64,000 bases of DNA. It comes from Streptomyces sp. man185 (GTDB lineage Bacteria > Actinomycetota > Actinomycetes > Streptomycetales > Streptomycetaceae). The notes beneath the pieces were generated by a model that ran no database searches, had not been told where the DNA came from, and worked only from the letters and a program-made list of their open reading frames with translations. Shown piece after piece: positions 47,925-57,926 of the stretch. A program made the translations under genes and the position numbers. Location: the NCBI GenBank assembly GCA_002551355.1, contig NTHE01000009.1, forward strand, positions 82,330 through 146,329, written 5' to 3'. The first letter of the stretch is position 1, and each line of letters starts with the position of its first letter.

Positions 47925-48944
47925 ATGTCGTTCATCGGCCGTGACATGGCTATCGACCTCGGGACTGCCAACACGCTGGTGTACGTCAGGGGGCGCGGCA
48001 TCGTCCTGAACGAGCCGTCCGTCGTGGCCATCAACACCAACACCGGCGGAATTCTGGCGGTCGGCTCCGAGGCCAAGAAGATGATCGGGCGCACACCGGG
48101 CAACATCGTTGCCGTGCGGCCGCTCAAGGACGGTGTGATCGCCGACTTCGAGATCACCGAGCGGATGCTCCGCTACTTCATCCTCAAGATCCACAAGCGC
48201 CGCTACCTGGCCCGCCCCCGCGTCGTCGTCTGCGTGCCCTCCGGTATCACCGGGGTCGAGCGCCGCGCCGTCATCGAGGCGTCCACGCAGGCCGGCGCGC
48301 GCCAGGTGCACATCATCGAGGAGCCCATGGCCGCGGCCATCGGCTCCGGCCTGCCGGTCCACGAGGCCACCGGGAACATGGTCGTCGACATCGGCGGCGG
48401 CACCACCGAGGTCGCCGTGATCTCGCTCGGCGGAATCGTCACGGCCCAGTCGATCCGCACCGCGGGTGACGAACTGGACAACGCGATCATCCAGCACATC
48501 AAGAAGGAGTACTCGCTCCTCCTCGGTGAGCGGACCGCCGAACAGATCAAGATCACCATCGGTTCGGCGTTCGACCTGGAGAAGGACGAGCACACCGAGA
48601 TCCGCGGCCGCGACCTGGTCTCCGGGCTGCCCAAGACGGTCGTCATCTCGGCCGCCGAGGTCCGCAAGGCCATTGAGGAACCGGTCAACGCGATCGTCGA
48701 CGCCGTGAAGACGACGCTCGACAAGTGCCCGCCCGAGCTGTCCGGCGATGTCATGGACCGCGGCATCGTCCTCACCGGCGGCGGCGCGCTGCTGCGCGGT
48801 CTGGACGAGCGGCTGCGCCACGAGACGGGCATGCCGATCCACATCGCCGAGGACCCCCTGGACTCGGTGGCGCTCGGCTCCGGCAAGTGCGTCGAGGAGT
48901 TCGAGGCGCTCCAGCAGGTGCTGGACGCCCAGCCCCGCCGCTAG
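47925..48944 (+). CDS. mreB: rod-shape actin homologue MreB
   Basis: A cytoskeletal ATPase that in Streptomyces organises spore-wall synthesis. The 339-residue protein shows the actin-fold phosphate-1 motif [13 protein letters not shown], phosphate-2 [18 protein letters not shown] and the adenosine motif [16 protein letters not shown] take the ATG at 47925 (MSFIGRDMA) because AAGGGG stands six bases upstream; the ATG at 47904 would add seven residues without a good site. It is followed by a hairpin, then mreC. Confidence 0.96.
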   Translation: MSFIGRDMAIDLGTANTLVYVRGRGIVLNEPSVVAINTNTGGILAVGSEAKKMIGRTPGNIVAVRPLKDGVIADFEITERMLRYFILKIHKRRYLARPRVVVCVPSGITGVERRAVIEASTQAGARQVHIIEEPMAAAIGSGLPVHEATGNMVVDIGGGTTEVAVISLGGIVTAQSIRTAGDELDNAIIQHIKKEYSLLLGERTAEQIKITIGSAFDLEKDEHTEIRGRDLVSGLPKTVVISAAEVRKAIEEPVNAIVDAVKTTLDKCPPELSGDVMDRGIVLTGGGALLRGLDERLRHETGMPIHIAEDPLDSVALGSGKCVEEFEALQQVLDAQPRR

Positions 48945-48963
48945 ACGTCCTGCGGGACACACC

Positions 48964-49004
48964 CGATCCGGCGAGCGGACGCTGACGCTCCGTCCGCCGG
49001 ATCG
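48964..49004 (+). terminator. hairpin between mreB and mreC
   Basis: CGATCCGG/CCGGATCG outer arms and CGGACG/CGTCCG inner arms, with a four-base bulge, 19 bases after the mreB stop. It can reduce read-through into mreCD and thus set different mreB and mreC levels. Confidence 0.6.
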
Positions 49005-49117
49005 TTGATATAGATCGTTGCTGTACACGTACCGGAGCGGGGACACACCGAACCGGTACCCGTACGGAGACGTACACAGGCACGAATATTCCGACGAGGA
49101 AGGCACGGCCGCCGCAC

Positions 49118-50167
49118 GTGAGGGACACACGAGAGAGCCGGCTGCTCCTGGTGCTCTTGATCGCCATCGCATTCGCCCTGATCACGGTGGATATCCGAGG
49201 CGGCGAGGAGTCACCGGTCGACGGCGCGCGGCAAGCCGCGGCCAGAGTCTTCGGTCCGGTCGAGAACGGCGTGGCGGCAGCGGTCGACCCGGTGGGCAAC
49301 GCCATAGGCGCGGTACGGGACTCCGGCGACCGGCACGACCGGATCTCCACCCTGGAGCAGGAGAACGCCGCGCTGAAGGCCAAGCTCGGCAGCGACGACC
49401 GCACCAACAGCCGGGTCCGTCAGCTCGACGCCATGCTGAAGAACGCGGGCGCCGGCCAGTACGGCATCAAGGGCGCCGAGGTCATCGCCATAGGAGCGGC
49501 CCAGGGCTTCTCCTGGACGGTCACCATCGACGCCGGGTCCGACGACGGCATCCGCCGCGACATGACCGTCCTCAACGGGGAGGGGCTGGTCGGCCGGGTC
49601 ACCACCGTCGGCCCCAGCACCGCGACGGTCCTGCTCGCCAACGACCCCGACTTCACCGTCGGCACCCGGATGGAGAAGACCGACGAGCTCGGCTTCGCCA
49701 CCGGCCAGGGCTCGCGCCCGCTGTCGGTCCAATTCCTCAACGGCAAGGCGAAGGTGAAGGCCGGCGACCGGCTGGTCACCTTCGGCTCCAGCAAGGACAA
49801 GCCCTTCGTGCCCGGCGTCCCGGTCGGCGAGGTCGTCCGCGTCGACCCCTCGGGCGGCGCACTGACCCGGACCGTCTACGTCAAGCCGTACGTCGGGTTC
49901 ACCAAGCTCGACATCGTCGGCGTCGTCGTCCAGGCACCCCGAGAGGACCCGCGCGACACGGTCCTGCCCAAGCAGCCCGTCAAGACGAAGCCGAAACCGA
50001 CCCCCACCGTCACCGTCACGGTCCAGCCCAACGGCGACCTGGTGGACGGCTCCGGCAAGGTCGTCGGCAACATCAACGAGAAGCCGGGCGGCGGCGACGC
50101 CGGTGACGCGGCAGGCAACCAGCAGGGCAACGCCCAACCCGACAACGCGGCCAACGACCAGGAGTAG
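49118..50167 (+). CDS. mreC: cell-shape protein MreC
   Basis: A 349-residue protein with a short cytoplasmic start, one membrane helix (LLLVLLIAIAFALITV), a coiled coil (about 65-90, ISTLEQENAALKAKLG) and the periplasmic-type beta-barrel domain (ITIDAGSDDGI, NGEGLVGRV). A long disordered tail rich in Pro, Thr, Gly and Asn follows. It links PBP2 and the Mre cytoskeleton. The GTG start is 173 bases after mreB; mreD follows after 11 bases. Confidence 0.93.
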   Translation: MRDTRESRLLLVLLIAIAFALITVDIRGGEESPVDGARQAAARVFGPVENGVAAAVDPVGNAIGAVRDSGDRHDRISTLEQENAALKAKLGSDDRTNSRVRQLDAMLKNAGAGQYGIKGAEVIAIGAAQGFSWTVTIDAGSDDGIRRDMTVLNGEGLVGRVTTVGPSTATVLLANDPDFTVGTRMEKTDELGFATGQGSRPLSVQFLNGKAKVKAGDRLVTFGSSKDKPFVPGVPVGEVVRVDPSGGALTRTVYVKPYVGFTKLDIVGVVVQAPREDPRDTVLPKQPVKTKPKPTPTVTVTVQPNGDLVDGSGKVVGNINEKPGGGDAGDAAGNQQGNAQPDNAANDQE

Positions 50168-50178
50168 AGCTGATCCCC

Positions 50179-50844
50179 ATGCGCATCAACCGGACTCTGC
50201 TCTCCACCGCGCTGGTCGTCGTCGCCCTGGTCATCCAGGTCTCCGTCCTCGCCCGCCTCCAGCTCCCCGGCGCCGTCCCCGACCTGCTGCTCCTCACCGT
50301 CCTCGGACTCGCCTTCGTCTACGGGCCGGTCAGCGGCGCGTTCATCGGCTTCGGCGCGGGACTCCTCGCGGACCTCGCGCCCCCCGCCGACCACGCCGCC
50401 GGGCGCTACGCCCTGGTGCTCTGCGTCATCGGCTACCTCGCTGGCCTGGCCCGGCCGGAGAACGGGCAGCTGAAGTCGGCCTTCGCCCCGATGGCCGTGG
50501 TCGTCGCCGCGGCGATCGGCTCGACCCTGCTGTACGCGGGCGTCGGCGCGCTCGTCGGCGACACCGCCGCCCGCCATGTGGGCCTCGGCAGCCTGCTGTT
50601 CACGGCCGCGATCTACGACCTGCTGCTGGCCCCCTTCACGGTGCCGCTCATCATGGCGCTGGCCAGACGCACCGAGAACGATCCGCTCGCAGAGGCGTCC
50701 TCCGGCGGCAACGACGTCGCCGCCGGCTGGCTCGCCTCGGGCACCGGTCTGCGGATCGGCAACCAGCGCGGCGGCCTGCGCGCCAAGGCCGCCCGCAGCC
50801 GCGCCGCCCGCGCGGGCAGGATCAAGGGGGTCAAGCGACTGTGA
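50179..50844 (+). CDS. mreD: cell-shape protein MreD
   Basis: A 221-residue polytopic membrane protein with five or six helices (LLSTALVVVALVIQVSVLARL at the start, then GFGAGLLADLAPP) of the MreD family. It ends with a highly basic cytoplasmic tail (RSRAARAGRIKGVKRL) longer than in most relatives. It sits between mreC and pbp2 in the conserved order. Confidence 0.9.
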   Translation: MRINRTLLSTALVVVALVIQVSVLARLQLPGAVPDLLLLTVLGLAFVYGPVSGAFIGFGAGLLADLAPPADHAAGRYALVLCVIGYLAGLARPENGQLKSAFAPMAVVVAAAIGSTLLYAGVGALVGDTAARHVGLGSLLFTAAIYDLLLAPFTVPLIMALARRTENDPLAEASSGGNDVAAGWLASGTGLRIGNQRGGLRAKAARSRAARAGRIKGVKRL

Positions 50845-50905
50845 GGCCGTATTTCCCGGGGGACGTCCCCCGTACCCCCAGCCGGACCACCACCGGGGGA
50901 ACCCC

Positions 50906-53128
50906 GTGAGCAACATTCCCGAGACCGGGCGGACCCAGCGGGTCCAGATCCGGCTCATCGTCATCCAGGTCCTCGTCTTCTCGCTGCTGCTCACCCTCGG
51001 CGGACGCCTCTGGTATCTCCAGATCCGCAACGGCGACGAGTACACCGCCGAAGCCGCGGGCAACGGGGTGCAGCAGGTCGTCCAACCGGCCGTGCGCGGC
51101 TCGATCCTCGACGCCCGCGGCGTACCGCTGGCCGACAACGAGACCCGCCTCGTCGTCTCCGCCAGCCGCACCGACCTGCTGAAGATGAAGGACGACGGCG
51201 TCGGCGTCCTCACCCGCCTCGCCGACGTCCTGGACATGAAGGCCGAAGACGTCCGGGACAAGGTCCGCCTCTGCGACTCCAAGACCCCCCAGCCCTGCTG
51301 GAACGGCTCGCCCTACCAGCCGATCCCGGTCACCGACGAGGCCACCACCCAGCAGGCCCTCCAGATCCGCGAGCGCGCCGAGGACTTCCCCGGCATCACC
51401 GCCGAACCCACCGCCGTACGCCGCTACGCCGCACCCGGCAAGGCGAGGACCGCGCAGGTCCTCGGCTATCTCTCGCCCGTCACCGACGACGAGATCCAGA
51501 AGGCGGTCGACGGCCCGTCGCCCTACCTGCGCTCCGACCAGGTCGGCCGATCGGGTATCGAGCGCACGTACGACAAGGAGCTGCGCGGCAAGGCGGGCGT
51601 CACCCGTTACGAGGTCGACAACCTCGGCCGCGTCATGGGCGAGGCGGAGAACGACCCGGCGGTGGCCGGCTCCACCCTCGTCACCAGCCTCGACGCCCGC
51701 GTCCAGGCGGTCGCCGAGTACGAACTCGCCCAGGCGATGAAGACCGTCCGCGGGGAGACCGACAAGATCACCGGCCGGAAGTACGAGGCCGACTCCGGCG
51801 CCGTCGTCGTCATGGAGTCGAAGACCGGCCGCATCGTGTCGATGGCCTCCCAGCCCGACTACGACCCCAACGACTGGGTCGGCGGCATCTCCGGCAAGCA
51901 GTACGCCAAGCTCACCAGCAAGAAGTCCAACTACCCGCTGCTCAACCGGGGCATCCAGGGCCAGGCCCCGGCCGGCTCGATCTTCAAGGTGGTCTCCGCC
52001 AGCGCCGCCGTGCGCGGCGGCCACGCCTTCGACGACCTCTACGAGTGCAGCAGCTCCTACAGCCTGGGCAACCAGACCTTCGCGAACTTCGAGTCCCAGG
52101 GACACGGCCCCATCACCCTCGGCGACGCGCTCAAGTACTCCTGCAACACGGTCTTCTACCGCCTCGGCCACGACGAGTGGGTGAAGGACGGCGGCATAAA
52201 GCCGAAGAAGGACGCCAAGAACTGGTTCTACCGCACCGCCCGTGACTTCGGTCTCGGCGCCGAGACCGGCATCGACCTCCCCAACGAGGTCAAGGGCCGC
52301 ATCCCGGACCGCCAGTGGAAGCAGGACTTCTGGAAGGCCAACAAGGACGCGTGGTGCAAGGAGGGCAAGAAGGGCGGCACCTACGTCCAGCAGATCGCGT
52401 ACGAGAGCTGCCTCGAAGGCAACCAGCTCAAGGCCTACGACAGCATCAACTACTCGATCGGCCAGGGTGACGTGCTCGTCACGCCCATCCAGATGGCCAC
52501 CGCCTACGCCGCCATCAGCAACGGCGGCACCCTCCACGAGCCCACCGTCGGCAAGGCCGTGATCAGCCCCGACGGCAAGACCGTCCAGGAGATCAAGCCC
52601 AAGGCCAGCGGCAAGCTCCCGGTCGACGCCCAGACCATCGCGGACCTCGACAAGGGGTTGCGCTCGGTGGTCGAGCCCGGCGGCACTGCCGCCTGGCGGT
52701 TCGGCGGCTGGCCGCAGGACAAGATCCCGATGCGCGCCAAGACCGGCACCGCCCAGGTGTACGGCAAGCAGACCACCGGCTGGTTCGCGACCTACACCGA
52801 CGACTACACCATCATCATGACGATCTCCCAGGGCGGCACCGGCTCCGGCTCCGCCGGGCCCGCCGTCCGCAAGATCTACGACGCGCTCTACGGCCTGGAC
52901 TCCGCCGGCAACCAGGACAAGAAGAGGGCCCTGCTGCCCGAGCCCCAGAAGGCGCTGCCGAAGATCCAGCCCGACGGCTCGATCTTCGCGCCGAAGGTGA
53001 AGCCCTACGACCCCACCCCGGTCACGCCCAAGGAGCAGCCGGGGGGACAGGAACCCCAGCTGCCCCTGCCGCCCGGAGGCCAGCCCGGACTCACCGGATC
53101 ACCCGCGTCCACGGGGAGGCAGCCGTAA
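50906..53128 (+). CDS. pbp2: penicillin-binding protein 2 (class B transpeptidase)
   Basis: Cross-links peptidoglycan with the Mre complex. The 740-residue protein has one N-terminal membrane helix, the PBP dimerisation domain and a transpeptidase domain with active-site Ser358 in AGSIFK, SCN (412-414) and KTGT (Lys612). SIFK replaces the commoner STFK. The C-terminal 60 residues are Pro/Gln/Gly-rich. The GTG start at 50906 gives MSNIPETGRTQRVQIRL. Its TAA overlaps the ATG of sfr by one base, showing translational coupling. Confidence 0.95.
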   Translation: MSNIPETGRTQRVQIRLIVIQVLVFSLLLTLGGRLWYLQIRNGDEYTAEAAGNGVQQVVQPAVRGSILDARGVPLADNETRLVVSASRTDLLKMKDDGVGVLTRLADVLDMKAEDVRDKVRLCDSKTPQPCWNGSPYQPIPVTDEATTQQALQIRERAEDFPGITAEPTAVRRYAAPGKARTAQVLGYLSPVTDDEIQKAVDGPSPYLRSDQVGRSGIERTYDKELRGKAGVTRYEVDNLGRVMGEAENDPAVAGSTLVTSLDARVQAVAEYELAQAMKTVRGETDKITGRKYEADSGAVVVMESKTGRIVSMASQPDYDPNDWVGGISGKQYAKLTSKKSNYPLLNRGIQGQAPAGSIFKVVSASAAVRGGHAFDDLYECSSSYSLGNQTFANFESQGHGPITLGDALKYSCNTVFYRLGHDEWVKDGGIKPKKDAKNWFYRTARDFGLGAETGIDLPNEVKGRIPDRQWKQDFWKANKDAWCKEGKKGGTYVQQIAYESCLEGNQLKAYDSINYSIGQGDVLVTPIQMATAYAAISNGGTLHEPTVGKAVISPDGKTVQEIKPKASGKLPVDAQTIADLDKGLRSVVEPGGTAAWRFGGWPQDKIPMRAKTGTAQVYGKQTTGWFATYTDDYTIIMTISQGGTGSGSAGPAVRKIYDALYGLDSAGNQDKKRALLPEPQKALPKIQPDGSIFAPKVKPYDPTPVTPKEQPGGQEPQLPLPPGGQPGLTGSPASTGRQP

Positions 53129-54321
53129 TGGCAGGTGGATTCTCCGTCTCCCGGTACGCCCCCGACCAGGGCTCCTGGGCCAAGCTGACCGCCCGCGACT
53201 CCCTGGTGCGGCGGCTGGACTGGCCGCTGCTCGGGGCCGCGCTCGCGCTCTCGTTCGTGGGCGGGCTGCTCGTGTGGTCCGCGACCCGCAACCGCGACCA
53301 CCTCACCCAGGGCGACCCGTACTTCTTCCTCGTCCGGCACGCCCTCAACACCGGCATCGGGCTCGCCCTGATGATCGGCACGATCTGGCTCGGCCACCGC
53401 ACGCTGCGCGGGGCCGTCCCGATCCTGTACGGCATCTCGGTGCTGCTGGTCCTCGCGGTCCTCACTCCGCTCGGCACCACGGTCAACGGCGCCCACGCGT
53501 GGATCAAGCTGCCGGCCGGCTTCTCGATCCAGCCCTCCGAGTTCACCAAGATCACCATCATCCTCGTGATGGCGATGCTGCTGGCCGCCCGCGTCGACGC
53601 GGGCGACCAGGCCCACCCCGACCACCGCACCGTCGCCAAGGCGCTGGGCCTCGCGGCGATCCCGATGGCCATCGTCATGCTGATGCCGGACCTCGGTTCG
53701 GTGATGGTCATGGCCGTCATCGTCCTCGGCATCCTGCTGGCCTCCGGCGCGTCCAACCGCTGGGTCCTCGGTCTCATCGGCGCGGGCGCGGGCGGGGCCG
53801 TCGCCATCTGGCAGCTCGGACTGCTCGACGACTACCAGATCGCCCGGTTCGCCGCCTTCGCCAACCCCGCGCTCGACCCGGCGGGCGTCGGCTACAACAC
53901 CAACCAGGCCCGCATCGCGATCGGCTCCGGCGGGCTCACCGGCACCGGACTCTTCGAAGGCACCCAGACCACCGGCCAGTTCGTGCCCGAGCAGCAGACC
54001 GACTTCGTCTTCACGGTCGCCGGCGAGGAGCTCGGCTTCCTCGGAGCGGGACTGATCATCGTGCTGCTGGGCGTCGTCCTGTGGCGCGCCTGCCGCATCG
54101 CCCGCGAGACCACCGAGCTGTACGGCACGGTCGTCGCCGCCGGGATTATCGCCTGGTTCGCCTTCCAGTCCTTCGAGAACATCGGCATGACGCTCGGCAT
54201 CATGCCGGTCGCCGGACTGCCGCTGCCCTTCGTCTCCTACGGAGGATCCTCGATGTTCGCCGTCTGGGTGGCGATCGGCCTGCTGCAGTCCATCAGGGTG
54301 CAACGGCCGATGTCCGCCTGA
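53128..54321 (+). CDS. sfr: SEDS glycosyltransferase, RodA/FtsW family (Sfr)
   Basis: The SEDS partner of PBP2; polymerises glycan strands. The 397-residue protein has about ten helices and the SEDS marks AHAWIKLPAGFSIQPSEFTK, the PDLGS motif, TDFVFTVAGEELGFLG and PFVSYGGSSM near the C-terminus. It starts inside the pbp2 stop (TAATG), so the pair is made together. It is the last gene of the wall cluster; the CYTH-CHAD gene follows with its own -10 element. Confidence 0.94.
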   Translation: MAGGFSVSRYAPDQGSWAKLTARDSLVRRLDWPLLGAALALSFVGGLLVWSATRNRDHLTQGDPYFFLVRHALNTGIGLALMIGTIWLGHRTLRGAVPILYGISVLLVLAVLTPLGTTVNGAHAWIKLPAGFSIQPSEFTKITIILVMAMLLAARVDAGDQAHPDHRTVAKALGLAAIPMAIVMLMPDLGSVMVMAVIVLGILLASGASNRWVLGLIGAGAGGAVAIWQLGLLDDYQIARFAAFANPALDPAGVGYNTNQARIAIGSGGLTGTGLFEGTQTTGQFVPEQQTDFVFTVAGEELGFLGAGLIIVLLGVVLWRACRIARETTELYGTVVAAGIIAWFAFQSFENIGMTLGIMPVAGLPLPFVSYGGSSMFAVWVAIGLLQSIRVQRPMSA

Positions 54322-54338
54322 ACCCGGGCGGTCGCGGG

Positions 54339-54344
54339 TAGGTG
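54339..54344 (+). promoter_or_regulatory. -10-like element of the CYTH-CHAD gene
   Basis: TAGGTG ends seven bases before the ATG and there is no ribosome site, again fitting a leaderless message. Weaker match than the other cases. Confidence 0.35.
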
Positions 54345-54351
54345 TCCGTAC

Positions 54352-55875
54352 ATGGCGGACACCAAGCGCGAGATCGAGCGGAAGTACGAAGCCACCCAGG
54401 ACACCCGGCTGCCCGACCTGACCCGGGCGGCCGGGGTCGACCGGGTCGCCCCGCGCGGCCGGACCGACCTCGACGCCGTCTACTGGGACACCGCCGACCT
54501 TCGCCTCGCCGCCGACTCCCTCACGCTGCGCCGCAGGACCGGCGGGGCCGACGAGGGCTGGCACGTGAAGTTCCCCGTCGCGGTCGGCGTCCGGGACGAG
54601 ATCCACGAACCGCTCTCCGACACCCTGCCGCCCTCGCTGGCCGCCCTCCTCCGCTCCCGGGTGCGGAACGCGGAGATCGCCCCCGTCGTCCGGCTGCTCT
54701 CCTCCCGGGACGTGCACCACCTGCTGGCCGACGACGGCACGCTCCTCGCCGAGGTCAGCGTCGACACGGTGCTCGCGGAACGCCTGGCGGGGGAGGGGAG
54801 CGGCACCACCGCCGCCTGGACCGAGATCGAGGTCGAGCTGGCCGACGACGGCGACCCGGCCGTCCTGGACGCCGTCGAGAAGCGGCTCCGCAAGGCCGGG
54901 GTGCGCCCCGCAGCGTCCTCGTCGAAGCTCGCCCGGGCGCTGGCCGAGACGACACCGAAGCGGGTGGAGGACGGCCACCGTGAGGCCGACTCCACCGCCG
55001 GCGACCACGTCCTCGCCTATGTACGGAAGCAGATCGCCACGATCGTCCGCCTCGACCCCGCCGTCCGCCGCGACCTGCCCGACTCCGTGCACAAGATGCG
55101 CGTCGCCACCCGCCGGCTGCGCAGCGCCTTCAAGACGCACCGCAGGATCCTCGGCCGTGAGGCCACCGACCCCCTCGGCGCGGAGCTGAAGTGGCTCGCC
55201 GCCGAACTGGGGCTCGACCGCGACCAGGAGGTCCTGGACGAGCGCATCGGCTCCCGCGTCGAGGCCCTGCCCGCCGCCCTGACTCTCGGCCCGGTGCGCG
55301 GCCGGCTCCGCGCCTGGTCGGCCGCCCGCCGCACCGGATCGCGCCGCAGGATCATCGACGTACTCGACGGGCAGCGGTATCTGGACCTCCTGGAGGCACT
55401 CGACGCCCTGAGCGCCGACCCGCCCCTGCGCCCCGCCGCCCGCCGCGCACCGGAGAAGGCTCTGCCCCGGGCGGTGCTCAAGGACTACGAGAAGCTCGCG
55501 CGCCGCATGGACCACGCCCTGGAGCGTCCGCCGGGCCCCGAGCGGGACACCGCGATGCACGAGGCCCGCAAGGCCGCCAAGCGCGCCCGGTACGCGGGCG
55601 AGTCGGCCCGGCCCGCGCTCGGGAAGCCTGCCAAGCGCTTCGCCCGACGCGTGAAGGCCGTCCAGACCGTCCTCGGCGACCACCAGGACAGCGTCGTCGC
55701 CCGCGAGGCCCTGCGCACCCTTGCGATCCAGTCGCACGCGGCGGGGGAGACCGCGTTCACCTGGGGACTCCTGTACGGGCAGGAGGAGGCCGCCGCCGAG
55801 GCCCGGGAGCGTGAGCTGCCCGAGGTCTGGGCCCGTGCGTCGGCCCCCGGACTGCGGGCGGATCTGAAGCACTGA
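54352..55875 (+). CDS. CYTH and CHAD domain protein
   Basis: A 507-residue two-domain protein. The N-terminal CYTH domain (about 1-195) has the ExExK-type EIERKYE start and a chain of charged strands, as in triphosphatases and adenylate cyclase IV. The C-terminal CHAD domain (about 215-500) is helical with conserved His residues (SVHKMRVATRRLRSAFK, MHEARKAAKRARYAG), which bind polyphosphate. Such proteins are thought to act on or be localised by polyphosphate; the exact reaction is unknown. It stands between the wall cluster and the radical SAM genes. Confidence 0.92.
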   Translation: MADTKREIERKYEATQDTRLPDLTRAAGVDRVAPRGRTDLDAVYWDTADLRLAADSLTLRRRTGGADEGWHVKFPVAVGVRDEIHEPLSDTLPPSLAALLRSRVRNAEIAPVVRLLSSRDVHHLLADDGTLLAEVSVDTVLAERLAGEGSGTTAAWTEIEVELADDGDPAVLDAVEKRLRKAGVRPAASSSKLARALAETTPKRVEDGHREADSTAGDHVLAYVRKQIATIVRLDPAVRRDLPDSVHKMRVATRRLRSAFKTHRRILGREATDPLGAELKWLAAELGLDRDQEVLDERIGSRVEALPAALTLGPVRGRLRAWSAARRTGSRRRIIDVLDGQRYLDLLEALDALSADPPLRPAARRAPEKALPRAVLKDYEKLARRMDHALERPPGPERDTAMHEARKAAKRARYAGESARPALGKPAKRFARRVKAVQTVLGDHQDSVVAREALRTLAIQSHAAGETAFTWGLLYGQEEAAAEARERELPEVWARASAPGLRADLKH

Positions 55876-55927
55876 GACGCGGGGTACGCTGGATGGTCAC
55901 CCCTGCCGGCTCACGAAGGTTCGCGAG

Positions 55928-57856
55928 ATGTCTGCCGCATCGGTCTTCCCACAGCTCGAAGCTCTGCTCCCGCATGTGCAGAAGCCCATCCAGTACGTCG
56001 GCGGTGAGCTGAACTCCACCGTCAAGGACTGGGACAGCTGTGACGTCCGCTGGACCCTGATGTACCCCGACGCCTACGAGGTCGGGCTCCCCAATCAGGG
56101 CGTCATGATCCTCTACGAGGTGCTGAACGAGCGCGAGGGCGTCCTCGCCGAGCGCACGTACAGCGTCTGGCCGGACCTCGAAGAGCTGATGCGCGAGCAC
56201 AACGTGCCGCAGTTCACCGTGGACAGCCACCGCCCCGTCGGCGCGTTCGACGTCTTCGGGCTGAGCTTCTCCACCGAGCTCGGCTACACCAACATGCTCA
56301 CCGCCCTGGACCTGGCGGGCATCCCGCTGGAGTCCAAGGACCGCACGGTGGACCACCCGATCGTCCTCGCGGGCGGCCACGCCGCGTTCAACCCCGAGCC
56401 GATCGCGGACTTCATCGACTGCGCGGTCGTCGGCGACGGCGAGCAGGCCGTCCTGGAGATCACCGAGATCATCCGCGCCTGGAAGGCCGAGGGCCGCCCC
56501 GGCGGCCGCGACGAGGTGCTCTTCCGGCTCTCGAAGACCGGCGGCGTCTACGTCCCGCGCTTCTACGACGTCGAGTACCTCCCCGACGGCCGCATCGGCC
56601 GTGTCGTGCCCAACCGGTCCGGCGTGCCGTGGCGGGTCTCCAAGCACACGGTGATGGACCTCGACGAGTGGCCCTACCCCAAGCAGCCCCTCGTCCCGCT
56701 CGCGGAGACCGTGCACGAGCGGATGTCCGTGGAGATCTTCCGCGGCTGCACCCGCGGCTGCCGTTTCTGCCAGGCCGGCATGATCACGCGCCCCGTGCGG
56801 GAGCGAAGCATCACCGGCATCGGCGAGATGGTCGAGAAGGGCCTCAAGGCGACCGGCTTCGAAGAGGTCGGCCTGCTCTCCCTCTCCTCGGCGGACCACA
56901 GCGAGATCGGCGACATCGCCAAGGGTCTCGCCGACCGCTACACCGAGGACAAGATCGGCCTCTCGCTGCCCTCCACCCGCGTCGACGCGTTCAACGTCGA
57001 CCTGGCCAACGAGCTGACCCGCAACGGCCGTCGCTCCGGTCTGACCTTCGCCCCCGAGGGCGGCTCCGAGCGCATGCGCAAGGTCATCAACAAGATGGTC
57101 TCGGAGGAGGACCTGATCCGGACCGTCGCCACCGCGTACGGCAACGGCTGGCGTCAGGTGAAGCTGTACTTCATGTGCGGCCTGCCCACCGAGACCGACG
57201 AGGACGTCCTCCAGATCGGCGACATGGCGGTCAACGTCATCGCCAAGGGCCGCGAGGTCTCCGGCCAGAACGACATCCGCTGCACCGTCTCCATCGGTGG
57301 CTTCGTGCCCAAGCCGCACACCCCCTTCCAGTGGGCCCCGCAGCTGAGCGCCGAGGACACCGACGCCCGGCTGAAGAAGCTCCGGGACAAGATCCGGGGC
57401 GACAAGAAGTACGGCCGCTCCATCGGCTTCCGCTACCACGACGGCAAGCCCGGCATCGTCGAGGGCCTGCTCTCGCGCGGCGACCGCCGCGTCGGCTCGG
57501 TCATCCGCGCGGTCTACGAGTCCGGCGGCCGCTTCGACGGCTGGCGCGAGCATTTCAGCTACGACCTCTGGATGAACAGCGCCGAGAAGACGCTGCCCGA
57601 GTTCGGCGTCGACGTCGCCTGGTACACCACCCGCGAGCGCACCTACGAGGAGGTCCTGCCCTGGGACCACCTCGACTCCGGCCTGGACAAGGACTGGCTG
57701 TGGGAGGACTGGCAGGACGCGCTCGACGAGACCGAGGTCGAGGACTGCCGCTGGACCCCCTGCTTCGACTGCGGCGTCTGCCCGCAGCTCGACCTGGACA
57801 TCCAGATCGGCCCGACCGGCAAGAAGCTCCTGCCGCTCAGCGTGGTCAACAAGTAG
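55928..57856 (+). CDS. B12-binding radical SAM protein (TIGR03960 family)
   Basis: A 642-residue radical SAM enzyme of unknown substrate. An N-terminal cobalamin-binding-like domain (ALMYPDAYEVGLPN, then GFGLSFS-type strands) precedes the iron-sulfur motif in EIFRGCTRGCRFCQAGM (CxxxCxxC). A late Cys pair cluster DCGVCPQ is near the C-terminus. GAAGG lies nine bases before the ATG. In actinobacteria it travels with a TIGR03936 gene, here 1.6 kb downstream, and with rne; the two are fused in some other bacteria. An RNA- or ribosome-related modification is a common guess but unproven. Confidence 0.93.
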   Translation: MSAASVFPQLEALLPHVQKPIQYVGGELNSTVKDWDSCDVRWTLMYPDAYEVGLPNQGVMILYEVLNEREGVLAERTYSVWPDLEELMREHNVPQFTVDSHRPVGAFDVFGLSFSTELGYTNMLTALDLAGIPLESKDRTVDHPIVLAGGHAAFNPEPIADFIDCAVVGDGEQAVLEITEIIRAWKAEGRPGGRDEVLFRLSKTGGVYVPRFYDVEYLPDGRIGRVVPNRSGVPWRVSKHTVMDLDEWPYPKQPLVPLAETVHERMSVEIFRGCTRGCRFCQAGMITRPVRERSITGIGEMVEKGLKATGFEEVGLLSLSSADHSEIGDIAKGLADRYTEDKIGLSLPSTRVDAFNVDLANELTRNGRRSGLTFAPEGGSERMRKVINKMVSEEDLIRTVATAYGNGWRQVKLYFMCGLPTETDEDVLQIGDMAVNVIAKGREVSGQNDIRCTVSIGGFVPKPHTPFQWAPQLSAEDTDARLKKLRDKIRGDKKYGRSIGFRYHDGKPGIVEGLLSRGDRRVGSVIRAVYESGGRFDGWREHFSYDLWMNSAEKTLPEFGVDVAWYTTRERTYEEVLPWDHLDSGLDKDWLWEDWQDALDETEVEDCRWTPCFDCGVCPQLDLDIQIGPTGKKLLPLSVVNK

Positions 57857-57893
57857 CGGCTTCCCGCTCGCCCGTGTGAAGGCACGGTGATCG

Positions 57894-57926
57894 CAGGCCC
57901 GGCCCGGCAACCCCGGACCGGGCCTG
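57894..57926 (+). terminator. terminator after the radical SAM gene
   Basis: 14-bp stem with one mismatch (CAGGCCCGGCCCGG/CCGGACCGGGCCTG) and a five-base loop, 38 bases after the stop. Confidence 0.7.
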
